Assembly (NCBI RefSeq): GCF_002836975.1
Contig: NZ_NIJK01000027.1
Coordinates: 1-64,000, forward strand
Origin: Shewanella indica
GTDB taxonomy: Bacteria; Pseudomonadota; Gammaproteobacteria; Enterobacterales; Shewanellaceae
Reading direction: 5' to 3'
Length of the DNA stretch: 64,000 nucleotides
In this document: positions 63,947 through 64,000 of the stretch, piece by piece
Position numbering within the stretch: position 1 is the first letter of the stretch
Layout: each line of letters opens with the position of its first letter
Made by a program: the position numbers and the translations under genes
The notes under the pieces: model-generated
What the model was told of the DNA's origin: nothing
What the model saw: the letters and a program-made list of their open reading frames with translations, nothing else
Databases searched by the model: none

Positions 63947-64000
63947 ATCACTTCAGCGGCCGCCCACCATCAAGTGATAGAGTGCGGCCCGTTATATAGC

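Overview
The window looks like chromosome of a Shewanella species, possibly of the S. algae group. I infer this from the protein sequences and from gene orders typical of Shewanella and related gammaproteobacteria: lptD-surA-pdxA-rsmA-apaG-apaH, lptF-lptG divergent from pepA, holC-valS, and amgK-murU-djlA. No database was searched, so the species is not established.

Layout. Positions 1-3850 form the only accessory-looking stretch. It holds the 3' part of an IS110-family transposase, an Abi_C-type abortive-infection gene bracketed by 11-bp inverted repeats, a LexA box in front of a small frameshifted ORF, and about 1.5 kb of tandem hairpin-rich repeat units with no believable gene. From 3.86 kb on, the sequence is densely coding. 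It runs through a flotillin/OB-fold pair (yqiK-yqiJ), an M32 carboxypeptidase, a run of small genes, lptGF/pepA, a TetR-controlled curA-like reductase, holC-valS, an alx gene behind a yybP-ykoY manganese riboswitch, chaA, aaaT-gcdH, and a MipA-DUF3019-response regulator-histidine kinase operon. Next come purT, a CYTH adenylate cyclase, the cell-envelope block (hydroxyacid dehydrogenase, barrel protein, djlA, murU, amgK | lptD, surA, pdxA, rsmA, apaG, apaH), a chemoreceptor with a FliA promoter, tas, csdA-csdE, and a tRNA-Pro(CGG). The last part holds a HupE-like protein, trpS behind a Trp-Trp leader-peptide attenuator, a decayed-looking pagL-like gene, a POT/MFS transporter, a soluble CZB chemoreceptor, rsuA, and a SufR-like regulator divergent from an FMN reductase.

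The right end (57.6-62.9 kb) is an arylsulfate sulfotransferase locus. dsbL-dsbI diverge from assT, which is followed by a Tsx-like outer-membrane barrel and a LysR regulator. Its spacers are visibly more A+T rich than the rest. A tandem universal stress protein closes the window.

How the genes work together. Outer-membrane biogenesis is strongly represented: LptD, LptF and LptG export LPS, SurA folds barrels, DjlA is a co-chaperone, and AmgK-MurU recycle peptidoglycan sugars. Three gene-control devices can be read directly from the DNA: the Mn2+ riboswitch of alx, the trpS attenuator, and matching TetR operators in front of both the regulator and its target. The least explained DNA is the 2.3-3.8 kb array. 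Its units keep hairpins at the same places although the stem sequences differ, which suggests that a fold is being conserved rather than a protein.
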